Shown here: piece after piece, positions 61,241 through 64,000 of the stretch
How the letters are laid out: every line of letters starts with the position of its first letter
How positions within the stretch are numbered: the first letter of the stretch is position 1
Assembly (NCBI RefSeq): GCF_900128905.1
Contig: NZ_FQTV01000001.1
Coordinates: forward strand, 62,001-126,000
DNA from: Bacteroides luti
GTDB taxonomy: Bacteria > Bacteroidota > Bacteroidia > Bacteroidales > Bacteroidaceae
Direction of reading: 5' to 3'
Length of the DNA stretch: 64,000 nt
The notes under the pieces: model-generated
Databases searched by the model: none
Told to the model about the DNA's origin: nothing
What the model saw: only the letters and a program-made list of their open reading frames with translations
Program-made: the position numbers and the translations under genes

Positions 61241-64000
61241 CTATTCTCGTTCCCGTTTTTCTTTCGACTTAGGAACAGCCTTTGGTTGTGGTTCAGGAGG
61301 AATGGAGTCATTAGGCAGAACAGTACTTTTTTTCTTTTTACGGTTCCATGGCAATAAATCGTTCCATGTATCAAAATCCTTTTTATACATGATACCAAGC
61401 CCCTGAGTATTTAATGTGGTACGTGTATAATAACGGTCGTTCGACTGGTTGTAAGCTTTCATACGAATCTCGTTAGTAAGCAGATATTCCAGATCGAAGT
61501 TCCCTACAAAATTGGTTGTAACAGTAGGATTATCACGATACCCGAAGTTACCGTTAATCAGCAGACGGTTATTCAGAAGTTGTCCGGAAAGCATTCCTTC
61601 AAATTCCATATCAGTCCACCCATTGGTTCCTGTGCTACCATTAACACCAATGTTCCAGTTGCTACTATTGATTACCTGAGACAACATATTATTAAGCTGT
61701 CCGGAAAGGGTAGAAGATAATACCGAAGTCATTGCATTTGAATTCTGAGAAACTGTTGCATAATCCGGAGTATAGAATTTACCAATACCCAATAAGTAGA
61801 GCGTTTGCATGTTTATCTGGTCTTCAGTACTGATAACGTTCTGCACAATACGTTGCTTCTCTTCACTCTCATTTGGTAATTCAATGCCAAGTTTCACTGT
61901 AGGATGCAGCATATTGCCACTGATATCCATTAAACAGTTCACCTTCACATTTGATTTTTTAAGATCTTCGGGAACCTCTGAACCTAGATCACTTAAAGAT
62001 ACTGAATTTACAGTGTATTTGGCCTTTAAATCAAGATTTGCATTCAACGGATCTCCGTTAAAGGTAATGGTACTACCCGAGTTAATAGTAAAGTCTTTAC
62101 GAATAATCTCCTGCAGACTGAATTTGTATGTTCCGTGATCTATCGTGTAGTTGCCAAACATTTTTATATCACCCTTGTTGTAGTACTCCATTCGTATATT
62201 TCCCGATCCTTTACCAATGATATAGTCGTTTGCAATAGGGTCAACAATAATCTTCATAGTTGCATCTGGTGTAGCATCTATTGACATATTCAAGTGAACA
62301 TCAGATGAAGAGGTTGCTGCTTCTTTCACCATGTTTTGAAGGAAATAATCAGCAACTACTGTGGAATCTTCTTCAATTTTACGTTTTGGAGTCTTATCAA
62401 CGAATGTAACAAACTGATTATTAACCGCCGAAGTTGTTGTAGCCAACATATAAACGAAGTTCGTATTTCTGTTTGTCTTCATAGCAACATCAATATTAAT
62501 TCCATTGCTATCTCCAACTAATGAGGCGCTGCCTGTGCCGTATACTGTGCCATAGAACGGTAAATCGGGCGTTTCTTTGGTGTTGTATGCCAACATATTA
62601 TTTACATCTACCTGTAGGCTGTAATTCATATTTTTAAAATGCTCATGGTGTACAGATACAGTAGCAGTTCCGTTATGCCCTTCCAGGTCGTGAATCTTGA
62701 TATTTTTACCAGAAAACTCGGTAGGAGTAATCTTAACTGAATCTTTAAATGCATAGTTGGCATTGAGAATATTAACCTTGAAAGATGCATCGGCAAAGAC
62801 ATTACCTTCCAGATTCAGTGCATTAAACAGTCCGAATAATCTCACATTTCCCGAAGCACGGCCTTTGATATTAGAGGCAATGCTTTTCAGGTATTCTTGC
62901 AGGAATGCCACATTGGTGTTGTGAGCATCGAAATGTAAATCAAGTCCTTTCTTTTGAGGTGAAATATATCCTTTCACATTAGTCTCGGATAGGTTTGGCT
63001 CTTGAATTTTTGCTTCAACAAGAACTCCGTTATTAGATTTATTATCCCATTCACCGTGGATATTCATATCACCAATTACCCCCTTATTGAAAGAGAAGTC
63101 CTTTACGAAAAGATCTGTATTCAGCTCCGGGTTTTTCATTACTCCACTGGCATATGCCATACCAGTAGCTTTTCCGTTGAGATCAACCGATTTTAAATTT
63201 ACAAGCTGAAAAATATAGCCAATGCCGATATCTTTCAGTTCTACTTTTACTGTGTCATTGGCATTCCTGGTAGCTTTACCATTGATACGCAGGTACTGAT
63301 CTTTATGCTTGAATAGGAAATTATCTACATACACTCGTCCAGAATCTAGTTCTATGTGTGAAGGATGTATGTTCCATACTGTATCGTTCAGGATAACTTC
63401 TGTTGGCTGTATATCAATCTTAGCTTGTAGAATAGGCTTTTCTCCGGCAGTTTTAAAGAAGTTGGTAATAGCTGAGAAATTACCGCTATAGGTTTGAGCT
63501 GCATTATTTCCCCAGTTAATGGCTGTATGAACTTTATCGTTCTGAGCCAAAGCTACCAGTGCAAAGTTGACAGTAGAGTTCTTCATCCTTTTGCTAGCTC
63601 TAACCTGACACTTAAACTGATCTTCTGCATTTTCACAAAGGATAATTCCGGATTCAATGTAGTTGTTCTTATATTGTATTCCCGGGAAATATCCATCTAT
63701 TTTCAATTTTCTGTCATTGTCATTAAAATAACCTTTAATAGAACTGTGTTTGTACACATTTAAAGGAATATCAAAAACAGTTTGCAGAATATCTGTATTG
63801 TAAATCTGAATATCAAAATTAAAATCGTTATGAGGTTCTTTGTATTTCTTGTTTACGGTAAGCAGGGATGGAATGTATCTTTCTACAGTCTTCATTATGC
63901 TCACAGGAATAGTTTGGTATGAATAGTTACCTTCAACCTTTGCTTTTATGAATTCTGAATTCAGTTCCAGACTTTTCTTTCCGTTAATTCTTTTGGCAGC
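61241..64000 (-). CDS. tamB: TamB-family translocation/assembly module protein (partial)
   Basis: At least 920 residues; the frame stays open through the right edge, so the GTG at 63904 is not the start. The C-terminal TamB/DUF490 domain has the usual end block: MKIIVDPIANDYIIGKGSGNIRMEY, GNYTIDHGTYKFSLQEII, and NSSNWNIGVNGS. The tail is basic and proline-rich. Predicted inner-membrane-anchored periplasmic protein that moves lipids or helps insert outer-membrane proteins together with a TamA/BamA-type partner. Confidence 0.93.
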   Translation of the reverse strand, partial: AAKRINGKKSLELNSEFIKAKVEGNYSYQTIPVSIMKTVERYIPSLLTVNKKYKEPHNDFNFDIQIYNTDILQTVFDIPLNVYKHSSIKGYFNDNDRKLKIDGYFPGIQYKNNYIESGIILCENAEDQFKCQVRASKRMKNSTVNFALVALAQNDKVHTAINWGNNAAQTYSGNFSAITNFFKTAGEKPILQAKIDIQPTEVILNDTVWNIHPSHIELDSGRVYVDNFLFKHKDQYLRINGKATRNANDTVKVELKDIGIGYIFQLVNLKSVDLNGKATGMAYASGVMKNPELNTDLFVKDFSFNKGVIGDMNIHGEWDNKSNNGVLVEAKIQEPNLSETNVKGYISPQKKGLDLHFDAHNTNVAFLQEYLKSIASNIKGRASGNVRLFGLFNALNLEGNVFADASFKVNILNANYAFKDSVKITPTEFSGKNIKIHDLEGHNGTATVSVHHEHFKNMNYSLQVDVNNMLAYNTKETPDLPFYGTVYGTGSASLVGDSNGINIDVAMKTNRNTNFVYMLATTTSAVNNQFVTFVDKTPKRKIEEDSTVVADYFLQNMVKEAATSSSDVHLNMSIDATPDATMKIIVDPIANDYIIGKGSGNIRMEYYNKGDIKMFGNYTIDHGTYKFSLQEIIRKDFTINSGSTITFNGDPLNANLDLKAKYTVNSVSLSDLGSEVPEDLKKSNVKVNCLMDISGNMLHPTVKLGIELPNESEEKQRIVQNVISTEDQINMQTLYLLGIGKFYTPDYATVSQNSNAMTSVLSSTLSGQLNNMLSQVINSSNWNIGVNGSTGTNGWTDMEFEGMLSGQLLNNRLLINGNFGYRDNPTVTTNFVGNFDLEYLLTNEIRMKAYNQSNDRYYTRTTLNTQGLGIMYKKDFDTWNDLLPWNRKKKKSTVLPNDSIPPEPQPKAVPKSKEKRERE

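Noticed and set aside
61241-63904. TamB gene starting at 63904
   Set aside because: The frame is open to the window edge, so this is an internal GTG.

Overview
The window looks like chromosomal DNA of a Bacteroides species or a close relative (Bacteroidota). The basis is promoters of the TAnnTTTG type, a type IX secretion sorting tail, SusD-era-style carbohydrate enzymes (GH35, GH53, a Ser-type sulfatase), anaerobe Fe-S proteins, DUF4248/HU/amidase modules, and AT-rich intergenic DNA. I identify no rRNA, tRNA, CRISPR array or intact prophage.

Layout. 1-4.1 kb: an RND efflux operon on the minus strand (TolC-like protein, adaptor, pump cut by the window edge) next to a Crp/Fnr regulator. 4.5-9.7 kb: a three-cysteine peroxiredoxin, then an operon of a UPF0251 regulator, two NifX-like proteins, a DUF5320 protein and two ferredoxin-fused ParA/MRP ATPases. 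It resembles the 'orange protein' clusters of anaerobes. A thioesterase and a C_GCAxxG_C_C protein follow. 9.8-19.8 kb: a domesticated, phage-like module (amidase, coiled-coil protein, HU-like protein, DnaB, replication-organiser-like protein, a DUF4248 protein near each end) interrupted by a zinc-ribbon/TPR protein, a T9SS cargo protein and an orphan PstS. 20.2-37.4 kb: a type I restriction-modification locus (hsdM, hsdS, hsdR) packed with extra defence-like genes. These are two PD-(D/E)XK-like proteins, a Fic protein, an ATPase plus DUF4276 pair, an ATPase plus putative nuclease pair, and a RloA/RloB-like pair. An almost identical 169-residue membrane protein occurs inside and at the end of this locus. 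37.6-43 kb: small membrane proteins, a frameshifted AraC regulator, a VOC protein and a DUF4349 lipoprotein. 44-46.6 kb: a divergent tryptophanase/tyrosine phenol-lyase homologue with a possible attenuator, followed by a cluster of MITE-like elements. 46.6-64 kb: a subtilase, a sulfatase, a redoxin-fold protein lacking the peroxidatic cysteine, SbcD-SbcC, GH35, MscS, GH53, and TamB cut by the window edge.

Two signals stand out. First, the type I R-M locus carries three ATPase-plus-effector gene pairs, two of which pair an ATPase with a TOPRIM-like protein; this is a modular defence island. Second, unrelated intergenic regions share the same architecture: two or three imperfect tandem copies with a period of 64-66 bp. 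Three of these begin at a gene's own stop codon, and related 72-bp and 94-bp arrays occur elsewhere. I know of no named element that explains this.
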